A DNA stretch of 64,000 bases from Salinimicrobium marinum. Lineage in GTDB: Bacteria > Bacteroidota > Bacteroidia > Flavobacteriales > Flavobacteriaceae. Positions 8,549-17,793 of this stretch are shown piece after piece. A model generated the notes under the pieces. The model ran no database searches. It had not been told where the DNA came from and saw only the letters and a program-made list of their open reading frames with translations. The position numbers and the translations under genes were made by a program. Numbering within the stretch: position 1 is the first letter of the stretch; each line of letters starts with the position of its first letter. The stretch covers positions 124,001-188,000 of the forward strand of contig NZ_BMXB01000001.1 in the NCBI RefSeq assembly GCF_014651535.1. The letters run 5' to 3'.

Positions 8549-9583
8549 TCAGGATTTGTTATTCATAGGGTCTACGTATAGGTCCTGGACAAGAATGATG
8601 ATGATAAGAATTAATGGCGTTGCAAAAATTACTCCCCAAATTCCTGTCATTGCTCCTACAAAAATCTGAGAGAGGATAATTAATGCCGGTGGGATCTTGA
8701 TTAATTTTTTCTGTGCCTGTGGATTAATTAAACTGCTTTCTATGGTTTGAATGACGATGTATAAAATTGCAACGATAAGAGCTGTGGTGGGGCTAATTGC
8801 CAGGGCAATCAATACAGCCGGGATCATGGCTGCCAATGGCCCAAAATTTGGCACGAAATTTAATATTCCTGCCAGGATCGCGAGGGTGAGCCACATGGGC
8901 ATATCGAGAATTATCAATCCTATGGCAGTGAGTATAAATACTGCAAGCATAGCAATGAACTTTCCTGCCAGCCATTTTGTTAAACCTGTTGACAGGTGAT
9001 CTGTCACCTCTCTAGCCTTTTTTCTTTTAGAAGGTGGGACCAATTGGATGAGACCGTTTTTATAAAGATTTGGAGAAATGGTAAAGAAAATTCCTATAAG
9101 AAGGATGATATAAATATCTCCAATCCCGCCAAATGTGGTCATAAAGAAGCGCGATAAAAAAGCGGGTAATCTTTCTGAAGATTCCAGTTCTTCCAGCTGT
9201 TCAATTATTTCCCTGCCCACACGGCTTCCGTTTAAAGAACGTTGCGCATCTTCAATGAGAACTGGAAAAGTATCTTCAATTTGTGAAGCCTGTGCAGCAA
9301 CTGTTGCACCAATAAGCCAGAATATTCCAGCCATTATCAAAAAGGTTCCAAGCACCGAAATTGAAAGCGTAACTTTCGTACTCCAGCCTGTTTTTCTTCT
9401 AATTAAAGAACTTAAACCCCGAAAGAAGCAGGCGATCAACGTTCCGGCGAGTACGAGGATTAGGATGTTGAAAGTGGCTTCCAGGATCAGAAGGAGGACA
9501 GCTATCAAAGAAAAAATTAAGCCTACAATCCATACTTTTTGTACAAATGTGTATTGAGATCCTGATTCCTGTTGGTTGGGCAT
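8549..9583 (-). CDS. AI-2E family transporter (PerM-like permease)
   Basis: A 344-residue inner-membrane protein of the AI-2E/PerM family. Paired hydrophobic helices lie near residues 12-30, 32-50 and 60-88, then a soluble segment with amphipathic helices, then a helix bundle from about 155 to the end. The conserved C-terminal block with NFVPNFGPLAAMIPAVLIAL and QTIESSLINPQAQKK is present. Family members have been linked to autoinducer-2 export, sodium/proton exchange or unknown cargo, so the substrate is left open. It stands alone. Confidence 0.85.
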   Translation of the reverse strand: MPNQQESGSQYTFVQKVWIVGLIFSLIAVLLLILEATFNILILVLAGTLIACFFRGLSSLIRRKTGWSTKVTLSISVLGTFLIMAGIFWLIGATVAAQASQIEDTFPVLIEDAQRSLNGSRVGREIIEQLEELESSERLPAFLSRFFMTTFGGIGDIYIILLIGIFFTISPNLYKNGLIQLVPPSKRKKAREVTDHLSTGLTKWLAGKFIAMLAVFILTAIGLIILDMPMWLTLAILAGILNFVPNFGPLAAMIPAVLIALAISPTTALIVAILYIVIQTIESSLINPQAQKKLIKIPPALIILSQIFVGAMTGIWGVIFATPLILIIIILVQDLYVDPMNNKS

Positions 9584-9702
9584 TTAAGTTGAGATTTTAA
9601 TATTTTCTGAAGGTATTAAAGTTTTGTGGGAACCGGTCTTAACAAAATTCTAATTTGTCTCTTCTTTCTTGGTGTAGATTCAAGGAAAAAACCAATAAAA
9701 AA

Positions 9703-9732
9703 GACCTCACAGATTTTAAAACCTGTGAGGTC
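9703..9732 (-). terminator. Terminator after polA
   Basis: GACCTCACAG and CTGTGAGGTC form a perfect 10-bp stem with a 10-base loop. On the minus strand a T run follows, so it closes polA. Confidence 0.85.
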
Positions 9733-9757
9733 TGGAAACATAATCCGTATTACTTTA

Positions 9758-12586
9758 TTAATGTGCTTCCAGCCAGTTGTCTCCCGTGCCGAGATCAACA
9801 TCTAAAGGAACATCCATTTTATAGGCATTTTCCATTTCAGACTTGATGAGAGTTTTCAACTCTTCCAGTTCAGGTTTATACACATCAAAAACCAATTCAT
9901 CATGGACCTGAAGCAGCATTTTCGTTTTGTAATTCCCTGCTTTCAATTTTCTGTGGATATTGATCATCGCCAGCTTGATAATATCGGCTGCGCTTCCCTG
10001 GATGGGAGCGTTCACGGCATTCCTCTCTGCAGCGCCTCTCACCACGGCATTCTGGGAATTGATGTCCTTCAGATATCGTCGTCTTCCTAAAACTGTTTTT
10101 ACGTATCCGTTTTCTCTCGCAAAATCTATTTGTTCACTGATATAATTCCGAAGCTTTGGATAGGTTTTGTAATAAGTATCAATAAGGTCTTTGGATTCTC
10201 CTCTTGATAAATTCGTCTGATTGCTTAATCCAAAAGCAGAAACGCCATAAATAATTCCGAAGTTGACAGTTTTTGCGTTGCTGCGTTGTTCCCTTGTTAC
10301 TTCGTCAATGGGCACATTGAAAACATTTGCTGCTGTTGAAGCGTGAATGTCCTGACCCTGTTTAAAAGCTTCGATCATCGTGTCTTCCTGACTCAAAGCG
10401 GCAATAATCCTCAATTCTATCTGAGAATAATCGGCCGCCATCAGAATATAATTTTCATCTCTGGGAACAAATGCTTTTCGCACCTGTCTTCCCCGCTCGG
10501 TCCTTATGGGGATATTCTGCAGGTTTGGATTGTTGGAGCTCAGCCTTCCGGTGGCAGCAACCGTCTGCATATAATCTGTATGTACACGGCCGGTGCTTTT
10601 GTCTGCCTGTAGCGGCAGGGCATCGATGTAGGTGTTTTTCAGTTTTACGAGTCCGCGGTAATCCAGCACCTGCTGGACAATTTGATGTTCCTGTGCAAGG
10701 GTGGAGAGTACCTCTTCGCTTGTAGTGTATTGTCCTGTTTTTGTTTTCTTTGGCTTATCAACCAGTTTCAGTTTTTCAAAAAGGATAATTCCGAGTTGTT
10801 TGGGGGAGCCAATGTTGAACTCTTCCCCGGCAGTTTTATAGATCTCGATTTCCAGTGCCGCAATATCCTTGTTCAGTTCTTCAGAAAGGCTTTTCAGGAA
10901 ATCCACGTCCAGTCTTATTCCTTCCAGCTCCATGTCTGCAAGAACCTTCAGTAACGGAATTTCGATCTCATTGAATAGTTTTTCGGTATTCGCTTCCTTT
11001 AATTCCGGAGAAAAATGTTGTTTTAACTGAAAAATTACATCTGCGTCCTCCACCGCAAATTCGGCCTGTTCCAATACCGGCAGGCTGCGCATGGATTTCT
11101 TGTTTTTTCCTTTTCCCAGCACTTCTTCTTCAAAAACCGGAGTATAATTAAGGTAGGTTTCTGCCAGCACATCCAGGCTGTGGCGCATATCGGGATTGAT
11201 AAGATAATGTGCGATCATGGTATCGAACAACGGACCATTAATCTGAATATCATATTTAGCCAGGTTTTTAATATCGTTCTTTAAATTCTGACTTACCTTC
11301 TCAATATTATTTGACTCAAAAAACGGACGGATTTGATCCAGCACCTCTTTTGCTTCTGAAGCTACTTCCGGCACCGGAAGATAAAATCCCTTTCCTTTTT
11401 CCCATGAAAATGAAAGTCCGATGAGCTCTGCGGTCAAAGGATTGTTTCCGGAGGAAAGTATTTCAAAACAAACACATTGTTGTTTCATGATATTTTTCAG
11501 GAACAACTCAAATGCCATTCCAGATGCCACATTCTGGTAAACATGCGGCATATCTTTTAAGGTTTTTCTGCCCGAAGTAGCTTCAACCCCTTCTGTGGCT
11601 TCTCCTCCAAAAAGGGAAAACTGGCCTGCTCCTGCAGTGGGAGTGCCTTGTGCTTCCTGTTTTGGATAAGCTGTAGGTGCAGGGCCTGTAGTTTCTTCTT
11701 CTCCCGAAAATAGTTTTAAGAATTGATCTTTTAGCCTCCGGAATTCCAGTTCTTCGAAAATCTCCTGAACCTTGTCCCCGTCGGGCATGGAAAGTTCGTA
11801 ATCTTCCGCATTAAACATGACGTTGCAATCGGTGATGATAGCAGCCAGTTTTTTTGAAAGGATTCCCAGCTCTGCATTGGCTTCAATTTTTTCTCTCATT
11901 TTCCCTTTCAGTTGATCGGTATTGGCAAGTAGAGCTTCCATGCTGCCAAACTGTTTCAGGAATTTTTTGGCGGTTTTTTCACCGACTCCGGGAAGTCCCG
12001 GAATGTTGTCTACCGCATCTCCCATCATCCCCAGGTAATCGATCACCTGCTCGGGGCGTTCCACCTCAAATCTTTTCTGTACTTCGGGAATACCCCAAAT
12101 TTCAATTCCGTTACCCATCCGGGCAGGGCGGTACATGAAGATATTATCAGAAACCAGTTGTGCGAAATCTTTATCGGGAGTTACCATAAAAACCTTGTAA
12201 CCTTCTTTTTCTGCTTGTTTGGCAAGGGTTCCGATGATATCATCGGCTTCACAGCCCGGTAAAACCACTACCGGAATATGCATGGCTTCAAGGATCTTCT
12301 GAATATATGGAATTGCCTGTAGAATAGGCTCGGGTGTTGCATCCCTATGTGCTTTATAGGCTTCAAACATTTCTGTTCTTGCTTCACTTCCTTCTTTGTC
12401 GAAACACACCGCCAGATGATCTGGTTTTTCCCTACGAATCACATCAAAAAGTGAATTCGTGAATCCCATGATGGCAGAGGTATCCAAACCTTTGGAATTG
12501 ATTCTCGGATTTTTTATAAAAGCATAATAGCCGCGGAAAATTAATGCATAAGCATCAAGAAGGAATAAGCGTTTTTGTTCTGCCAT
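9758..12586 (-). CDS. polA: DNA polymerase I
   Basis: DNA polymerase I, 942 residues, for Okazaki-fragment processing and repair synthesis. The N-terminal 5'-3' nuclease domain (about 1-300) shows the acidic cluster and the GVGEKTAKKFL helix-hairpin-helix. A linker and 3'-5' exonuclease-like domain follow (about 350-560), then the polymerase (about 580-942) with MAADYSQIELR, RRYLKDINS and LLQVHDELVFDV. Odd point: the first exonuclease motif, normally Asp-x-Glu, reads Glu375-Ile-Leu377, although LKND and EDAD of the later motifs remain. Proofreading is therefore probably weak or lost, while polymerase and flap nuclease look intact. Confidence 0.95.
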   Translation of the reverse strand: MAEQKRLFLLDAYALIFRGYYAFIKNPRINSKGLDTSAIMGFTNSLFDVIRREKPDHLAVCFDKEGSEARTEMFEAYKAHRDATPEPILQAIPYIQKILEAMHIPVVVLPGCEADDIIGTLAKQAEKEGYKVFMVTPDKDFAQLVSDNIFMYRPARMGNGIEIWGIPEVQKRFEVERPEQVIDYLGMMGDAVDNIPGLPGVGEKTAKKFLKQFGSMEALLANTDQLKGKMREKIEANAELGILSKKLAAIITDCNVMFNAEDYELSMPDGDKVQEIFEELEFRRLKDQFLKLFSGEEETTGPAPTAYPKQEAQGTPTAGAGQFSLFGGEATEGVEATSGRKTLKDMPHVYQNVASGMAFELFLKNIMKQQCVCFEILSSGNNPLTAELIGLSFSWEKGKGFYLPVPEVASEAKEVLDQIRPFFESNNIEKVSQNLKNDIKNLAKYDIQINGPLFDTMIAHYLINPDMRHSLDVLAETYLNYTPVFEEEVLGKGKNKKSMRSLPVLEQAEFAVEDADVIFQLKQHFSPELKEANTEKLFNEIEIPLLKVLADMELEGIRLDVDFLKSLSEELNKDIAALEIEIYKTAGEEFNIGSPKQLGIILFEKLKLVDKPKKTKTGQYTTSEEVLSTLAQEHQIVQQVLDYRGLVKLKNTYIDALPLQADKSTGRVHTDYMQTVAATGRLSSNNPNLQNIPIRTERGRQVRKAFVPRDENYILMAADYSQIELRIIAALSQEDTMIEAFKQGQDIHASTAANVFNVPIDEVTREQRSNAKTVNFGIIYGVSAFGLSNQTNLSRGESKDLIDTYYKTYPKLRNYISEQIDFARENGYVKTVLGRRRYLKDINSQNAVVRGAAERNAVNAPIQGSAADIIKLAMINIHRKLKAGNYKTKMLLQVHDELVFDVYKPELEELKTLIKSEMENAYKMDVPLDVDLGTGDNWLEAH

Positions 12587-12962
12587 GGTGATTTTTTAAG
12601 GATCGTAAAATTACAAAACTTATAGTAGATATGAGTTTTGAGGTTTAATGAATGTAAAAGATGTATGCTGTCAATTGAATATTGTTTTGGCTGGAGGGTG
12701 CCCATTTTTGATGTGACAAATGGATAACAGCAAAAAAGATTTGCGCTCGATATATTTGCCGCAAATAAACAGGAACTTAAAACAAATTTTTTTGTTTTCT
12801 TCCTCTCTGGAAAATCTTCTTTGTTCCAATTAATTTGTATAAGCCAATATGCTCCGATAAAAAGTTTAACTTACATAGAGGTGCCTTAATATGACTGGAG
12901 AATTACATCTTGACTCTTGATTATTGTAGAGCAGCGATCCTCATTGACGCACAATAGCGTTT
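12587..12962. other. Gap between polA and the MFS gene
   Basis: About 376 bases holding the polA promoter region and the 3' end of the MFS transcript. A possible -7 element for polA (AAGTTTTG, minus strand) lies at 12614-12621. No gene, RNA or repeat was recognised. Confidence 0.35.
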
Positions 12963-14273
12963 TTAAATAGCAACTTCTGTCTTCTTGTGTCTGTATCCGT
13001 AAAAGAGGATATAAGCATAACAAACCATCACGAGGATAAGAGCAACATTGAAGTTATAGGTATCGGTAAGGAATCCATAGGCAGGAGGGATGATGGCACC
13101 CCCAACGATCATGGTACACAGCACACCAGATCCCTGCGGTTTATTATTCCCCAGTCCATCCAGCGCCAGACTAAATATAGTCGGGAACATGATGGAGTTG
13201 AATAGTCCTACAGCAATGATCGTCCACATCGCTACAAGACCCACGGATAAATTTGAAATAATGATCAACCCGATCGCACAGGCAGCAAAAACGCTTAATA
13301 CCTTCGCCGGATTCATGATCTTGGTAAGATAGGATCCTATAAACCTTCCAATCATCGCCCCGGTCCAGTAGAAAGTTACAAATACTCCTACCACAGCCAT
13401 ATCTGAAGACACGGAAACGCCCGAAGTAAGAATCCATTCGGCGATGGTGCGCATAAAAGGAGTTTCTCTTACAGTAGTTGCTAGATCAAGGTTCAGGAAA
13501 TAGTTTACCATATAACTTCCCAGGGCTACTTCAGCTCCTACATAAAAGAAGAGTCCGATGGCTCCGAGAATCAGGTTTTTGTTTTTCAGGACTACCCCGT
13601 AATCATTGGAAGCTTTTTTATCTGAAACTGTAGGAAGCTTTACAAACATAAAAACGACCGCTATCAGGATAATGAACAAAGCAATTCCCAGAAACGGAAT
13701 TTGTACTGCCGAAGCTTCAGAAACGTAATAAGCTCTTTGTTCTGCTTCGGTCATGAAAGCAATTTCATCTGAAGTCATTACTTTATCACTCAGGATAAAC
13801 AATGCACCCAGAGCGGGAGCGATTGCCGTACCAAGAGAATTAAAAGCCTGAGACAGGTTTAATCGGCTGGAAGCTGTTTTTTCCGGTCCCAGGATGGTGA
13901 CATATGGGTTGGCCGCTACCTGCAGAATGGTAATACCTCCTGCAAGAATAAAATATCCTAGCATAAATACTCCGAAGATCCTGTAAGAAGCAGCCGGCCA
14001 GAACAACAAACAACCTGCGGCCATCGTGAAAAGGCCAAGGATAATTCCTTTTTTGTATCCTATTTTAGAAAGGATATAACCGGCTGGAATGGACAGCAAA
14101 AAATAAGCCCCAAAAAATGCAAATTGTACCATCCCGGCCTGAAAATAGGAGAGAGTGAAAATTTCCCGCAGCCTGGGGATTAATGAATCTACTAAAACAG
14201 TTAACAATCCCCACAAAAAGAATAGGATGGTTACAAAAATGAATGCGGTACGATAGGATTTTTTCTGGTCCAT
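12963..14273 (-). CDS. MFS sugar transporter (FucP/GluP/NagP-like)
   Basis: A 436-residue major facilitator transporter with about twelve membrane helices. It fits the fucose/glucose-galactose permease type common in Bacteroidota: LWGLLTVLVDSLIPRLREIF early on, QVAANPYVTILGPEKTASSRLNLSQAFNSLGT around residue 118-150, and the motif GRFIGSYL in the second half. It is the downstream partner, four bases away, of a glycosylasparaginase, so the pair could release and import N-acetylglucosamine or another sugar from asparagine-linked glycans. The exact sugar is inference. Confidence 0.85.
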   Translation of the reverse strand: MDQKKSYRTAFIFVTILFFLWGLLTVLVDSLIPRLREIFTLSYFQAGMVQFAFFGAYFLLSIPAGYILSKIGYKKGIILGLFTMAAGCLLFWPAASYRIFGVFMLGYFILAGGITILQVAANPYVTILGPEKTASSRLNLSQAFNSLGTAIAPALGALFILSDKVMTSDEIAFMTEAEQRAYYVSEASAVQIPFLGIALFIILIAVVFMFVKLPTVSDKKASNDYGVVLKNKNLILGAIGLFFYVGAEVALGSYMVNYFLNLDLATTVRETPFMRTIAEWILTSGVSVSSDMAVVGVFVTFYWTGAMIGRFIGSYLTKIMNPAKVLSVFAACAIGLIIISNLSVGLVAMWTIIAVGLFNSIMFPTIFSLALDGLGNNKPQGSGVLCTMIVGGAIIPPAYGFLTDTYNFNVALILVMVCYAYILFYGYRHKKTEVAI

Positions 14274-14277
14274 ATAA

Positions 14278-15249
14278 TTACATGTAGTATTTACTGCTGA
14301 TATTTGTATTCGTGTTGTTTTGATATTTCACATAGGAGAAGCCTTTTTGGATACAATAAGAACCAATTTCTCCTTTTTTATTGATTGCAATAATAGCAGC
14401 CTGGAATTCTTTATAATTTGGGTTTTTGTCAATTATTCTTTTAACTGCTGTCTCACAGGCCTCCTGCGGAGAATTTCCCTGTCTCATCAATTCCACGACA
14501 AGAAAACTGCTCACATTTTTCATAATAGCTTCTCCCATTCCGGTAGCCACTGCACCACCCACTTCATTGTCCAGGAAAAGTCCGGAGCCAATGATGGGCG
14601 AATCTCCCACACGTCCGTTCATTTTATAGGATAATCCTGAGGTTGAACAGGCACCGGCAAGATCGCCGTTTTTGTCAATACACAACATCCCGATCGTGTC
14701 GTGGTTTTCAATGTTGATGATTGGCTTATATTCTTTTTTCTTCAGCCATTCATTATAAGCTGCTTCGGAAGAAGGGGTGAGAAGATTTTCTTTTTCAAAA
14801 CCCTTTTCTCTGGCAAATTGATCGGCACCTTCTCCTGCCAGCATGACGTGCGGAGTTTCTTCCATCACCTTTCTGGCTACAGAAACTGCATGGGTATTGT
14901 TTTTTAAATAAACTACAGCTCCTGCATTTCCATCGGGAGCTATAATACAGGCATCCAGCGTAACATTTCCATCCCTATCGGGTGCACCACCTTTTCCAAC
15001 AGTAGTGTTTTTCAGGTTTGCTTCCTCTACCATCACTCCCTGTTCTACTGCATCGAGAGCAGTGGCCCCGGCAGCCAAAAGTTCACCTGCCCGCTTGCTT
15101 GCATTGGGAAAATTCCAGGTAGCAATGGTAATGGGAAAATCTTCTTGCATAAAAAATTTGTTATTTTTCTGGTACCCAAAAAGAGGTGGGAGAACAGTAG
15201 CTCCCAACCCGGCAAAGGCCGAGTTTCTTATAAAGATTCTTCTTCTCAT
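14278..15249 (-). CDS. N4-(beta-N-acetylglucosaminyl)-L-asparaginase
   Basis: Glycosylasparaginase, 323 residues, an Ntn hydrolase that splits the GlcNAc-asparagine bond at the end of glycoprotein breakdown. Self-cleavage would occur at Asp184-Thr185 in ENHDTIGML, leaving Thr185 as the nucleophile. The substrate loop GRVGDSPIIGSGLFLDNEVGGAVATG is intact. The N-terminus begins RRRIFIRNSAF followed by a hydrophobic stretch, like a Tat signal, so it is probably periplasmic. It leads a two-gene operon with the sugar MFS transporter. Confidence 0.9.
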   Translation of the reverse strand: MRRRIFIRNSAFAGLGATVLPPLFGYQKNNKFFMQEDFPITIATWNFPNASKRAGELLAAGATALDAVEQGVMVEEANLKNTTVGKGGAPDRDGNVTLDACIIAPDGNAGAVVYLKNNTHAVSVARKVMEETPHVMLAGEGADQFAREKGFEKENLLTPSSEAAYNEWLKKKEYKPIINIENHDTIGMLCIDKNGDLAGACSTSGLSYKMNGRVGDSPIIGSGLFLDNEVGGAVATGMGEAIMKNVSSFLVVELMRQGNSPQEACETAVKRIIDKNPNYKEFQAAIIAINKKGEIGSYCIQKGFSYVKYQNNTNTNISSKYYM

Positions 15250-15422
15250 GATTTCCTGGCGGCTAATTTAAGAAGGTATAAGCTGCTTACCTACTGTAAA
15301 GGTAAAAAAGCAATGAAAGGAATAATATTTGTTACGACTTATTTTTGTGAAAAGTTTACACATACTTAAAATTCAGTCAGGTCCCGAATAGGTTATCTTC
15401 GGGCTTTTAAATTTAAAAATAC

Positions 15423-16652
15423 ATGCGTTGGATTATTTTTGTCGTCATCTATGTGGTGCTGGATATTTATGCTTATCAGGCATTTAAAACTGTTACCCGG
15501 CATACCTGGATTTATTATATATATCTCTTATTATCCCTGGGCGCTCTTGCCTTCTTGCTATATCAGTTTAACGTTGAATCGGGTGACAGGTCCTGGGCAG
15601 GTCCCCGTGGTTATGCTGTAGGTATATTTCTGGCATTTTTTGCTCCCAAGCTTATTTTGTTTTTAATGATGTTTGGAGAAGATCTGGTAAGATTGGTTAT
15701 TGGAGGAATAAGAAAACTTGTCTCTTCCAATTCTTCTGAAGCTGCTATTCCCTCCAGAAGAAAATTCATAAGCCAGATTGCCCTCGGAATTGCAGCCATT
15801 CCTTTTGCTTCGCTGTTATACGGAATGGTACAGGGAAGATATAATTTTAAAGTACTTAAATATACCCTCCATTTTGATGACCTGCCCGATGCCTTTGATG
15901 GCTACAAAGTCACCCAGATAAGTGATATTCACAGCGGTAGTTTTGACAATCCCGAAAAGATCAAATATGGAATTGATCTTCTTAACGAGCAGGAAAGTGA
16001 TGTGGTGCTTTTTACGGGAGATCTCGTGAATAATAAAGCTTCAGAAATGGATCACTGGAAAGAAATTTTCGGAAAAATAGAAGCTAAAGACGGAGTTTAT
16101 TCTGTACTGGGGAATCACGATTATGGGGATTATGTGCAATGGGAATCTTCCGAAGCGAAAAGGGCAAATCTGGCCGACCTTAAAAAAGTACATGGCGAGA
16201 TGGGCTGGAATCTATTGCTGAATGAACATAGGTTCGTGGAACGTGACGGACAGCGAATTGCACTGGTAGGAGTAGAGAACTGGGGAATTGGCGGGTTCAA
16301 ACAGGCCGGAGATCTGGACCGTGCTGCAGCGGGGGTGGAAGAAAAAGATTTTAAGATCCTTCTTTCCCATGATCCGTCTTACTGGCAGGAGAAAATCAAA
16401 TCAGATCCTAAAAAATATCATCTTACTTTAAGTGGGCATACCCACGGAATGCAGTTTGGGATTGAAATTCCAGGCTGGTTCAAATGGAGCCCTGTGCAGT
16501 ATCGATATGAGAACTGGGCGGGAATCTATGAAGAATTCGGAAGGTACATCAATGTAAACCGCGGATTTGGGTACCTGGCGTATCCGGGGAGAGTGGGGAT
16601 CTGGCCCGAAATTTCGGTCATAGAGCTGAAGAAAGGTCCTAAGCCTGCATAA
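15423..16652 (+). CDS. Membrane metallophosphoesterase (YkuE-like)
   Basis: A 409-residue calcineurin-type metallophosphoesterase. Four hydrophobic helices span about 1-95, a fifth lies near 117-135, and the catalytic domain follows with all metal motifs: QISDIHSG, FTGDLVNN, GNHDYG, LSHDPSYW and SGHTHGMQFG. Related membrane-linked proteins hydrolyse UDP-diacylglucosamine-type or other phosphoesters at the membrane; the substrate here is unknown. It is followed 88 bases later by a thioredoxin-fold gene on the same strand. Confidence 0.88.
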   Translation: MRWIIFVVIYVVLDIYAYQAFKTVTRHTWIYYIYLLLSLGALAFLLYQFNVESGDRSWAGPRGYAVGIFLAFFAPKLILFLMMFGEDLVRLVIGGIRKLVSSNSSEAAIPSRRKFISQIALGIAAIPFASLLYGMVQGRYNFKVLKYTLHFDDLPDAFDGYKVTQISDIHSGSFDNPEKIKYGIDLLNEQESDVVLFTGDLVNNKASEMDHWKEIFGKIEAKDGVYSVLGNHDYGDYVQWESSEAKRANLADLKKVHGEMGWNLLLNEHRFVERDGQRIALVGVENWGIGGFKQAGDLDRAAAGVEEKDFKILLSHDPSYWQEKIKSDPKKYHLTLSGHTHGMQFGIEIPGWFKWSPVQYRYENWAGIYEEFGRYINVNRGFGYLAYPGRVGIWPEISVIELKKGPKPA

Positions 16653-16740
16653 TTCCGGGAATTCACTATATTTGATTTTAAGCTTGCAGAAGAAATCTTT
16701 TTTTTCGTCTGAAAGCTTTTTCTAATAATGAACCTGAATT

Positions 16741-17037
16741 ATGTCAAAATTTGGTGAATTAATCGACTTGCGCATTCCTGTGTTACTGGATTTTTATACC
16801 GAATGGAATGAGGCTTCTGTTGCCATGCATCCGGTGTTGAAAGATGTGGCTGCTGCTGTGGGAGACAGGGCGAAAGTGATAAAAATAGATATAGATAAAA
16901 ATTCTGAACTCGCCGAGGCTTTGCGCGTAAAAGGCCTTCCAACGCTTATGATCTACAAGGAAGGTGAAATGAAATGGAGGCAAAGCGGCGAACAGGACGC
17001 CAATACTCTTATTGGCCTTTTGCAGGAATACATCTAA
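16741..17037 (+). CDS. Thioredoxin-fold protein lacking the CXXC motif
   Basis: A 98-residue protein with the length and layout of thioredoxin: VLLDFYTEW at the position of the active-site strand, KIDIDKN, and the cis-proline loop GLPTLMIYKEG followed by WRQSG. Where thioredoxin has Cys-Gly-Pro-Cys this protein has Asn23-Glu-Ala-Ser26, so it has no redox cysteines at all. Compared with the true thioredoxin at 27957-28256 of this window it shares the frame of conserved residues, including WRQSG. It is probably a binding or chaperone-type thioredoxin fold. Its stop overlaps that of the convergent deacetylase by four bases. Confidence 0.8.
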   Translation: MSKFGELIDLRIPVLLDFYTEWNEASVAMHPVLKDVAAAVGDRAKVIKIDIDKNSELAEALRVKGLPTLMIYKEGEMKWRQSGEQDANTLIGLLQEYI

Positions 17038-17720
17038 AGTTGAATTTTCCGGAAACTATATCCTTTGCTGCTGTAATATTCAAGAACCCGTGGTAGCACT
17101 GCCCGAAGGTTCTTTTCTGCTTTTAAACTATCGTGAAATACGATGATGCTGCCGGGGCTGCTGTGTTTTATCACATTTTGGAAACATTCTTTGGAAGAAA
17201 TATTTTTATTATAGTCCCTGCTCAAAACATCCCACATTACAATTTTGTAGTTTCTTTCTTGAAGAAGCTGTGCCTGTTCCCCGGTCATTCTTCCGTATGG
17301 TGGTCGGAAAAGTTTTAAGTTTATAGGTTTGCTTTCTTCTCTTTTTTCTTTGTTCTCTTGTCTTTTCTCTATTTGTAATTGGCTTCCTGCAATAATAGCT
17401 TCTTCAGCTAAATGACTATTTTTTAAATATGCTTCCGAAGAAATTTTCCAGCCGTTGAAGTGGTTGAACGTATGATTTCCGACGCTGTGGCCATCAGAAG
17501 TCAGCATTTGAAAGATTTTGGGATGCTTCTTGATGTTGTCGCCTATGCAGAAAAAAGTAGCCTTTGCATTGTATTTTTTAAGCTGTTGCAGCACCCATGG
17601 CGTAACCTCCGGGATAGGGCCATCGTCAAAGCTGAGGTAGAGGATTTTTTCTTCCGTAGCCACTTTCCATAATCTATTCGGAAATAAAAATCGGATAAAG
17701 GATGGTATTTTTGTCAGCAT
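17034..17720 (-). CDS. Polysaccharide deacetylase family protein
   Basis: A 228-residue NodB-type deacetylase of the carbohydrate esterase 4 family, removing acetyl groups from peptidoglycan or another glycan. Motifs are SFDDGPIPE (catalytic base and metal Asp), HSVGNHTFNH (metal His pair) and RPPYGRM, with late VFHDSLKAE. No clear signal peptide is seen, though the first residues are hydrophobic. It follows a DUF2723 gene on the same strand but a strong terminator separates them. Confidence 0.88.
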   Translation of the reverse strand: MLTKIPSFIRFLFPNRLWKVATEEKILYLSFDDGPIPEVTPWVLQQLKKYNAKATFFCIGDNIKKHPKIFQMLTSDGHSVGNHTFNHFNGWKISSEAYLKNSHLAEEAIIAGSQLQIEKRQENKEKREESKPINLKLFRPPYGRMTGEQAQLLQERNYKIVMWDVLSRDYNKNISSKECFQNVIKHSSPGSIIVFHDSLKAEKNLRAVLPRVLEYYSSKGYSFRKIQL

Positions 17721-17750
17721 CTATTGTTGTACTGAAAGGAATAGAAAAAA

Positions 17751-17775
17751 ACAGCTCCGGAATTTCCGGAGCTGT
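17751..17775 (-). terminator. Terminator after the DUF2723 gene
   Basis: ACAGCTCCGG and CCGGAGCTGT form a perfect 10-bp stem with a 5-base loop; on the minus strand it runs into seven T. Confidence 0.88.
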
Positions 17776-17793
17776 AAGTTTCATAGTTTCCGG

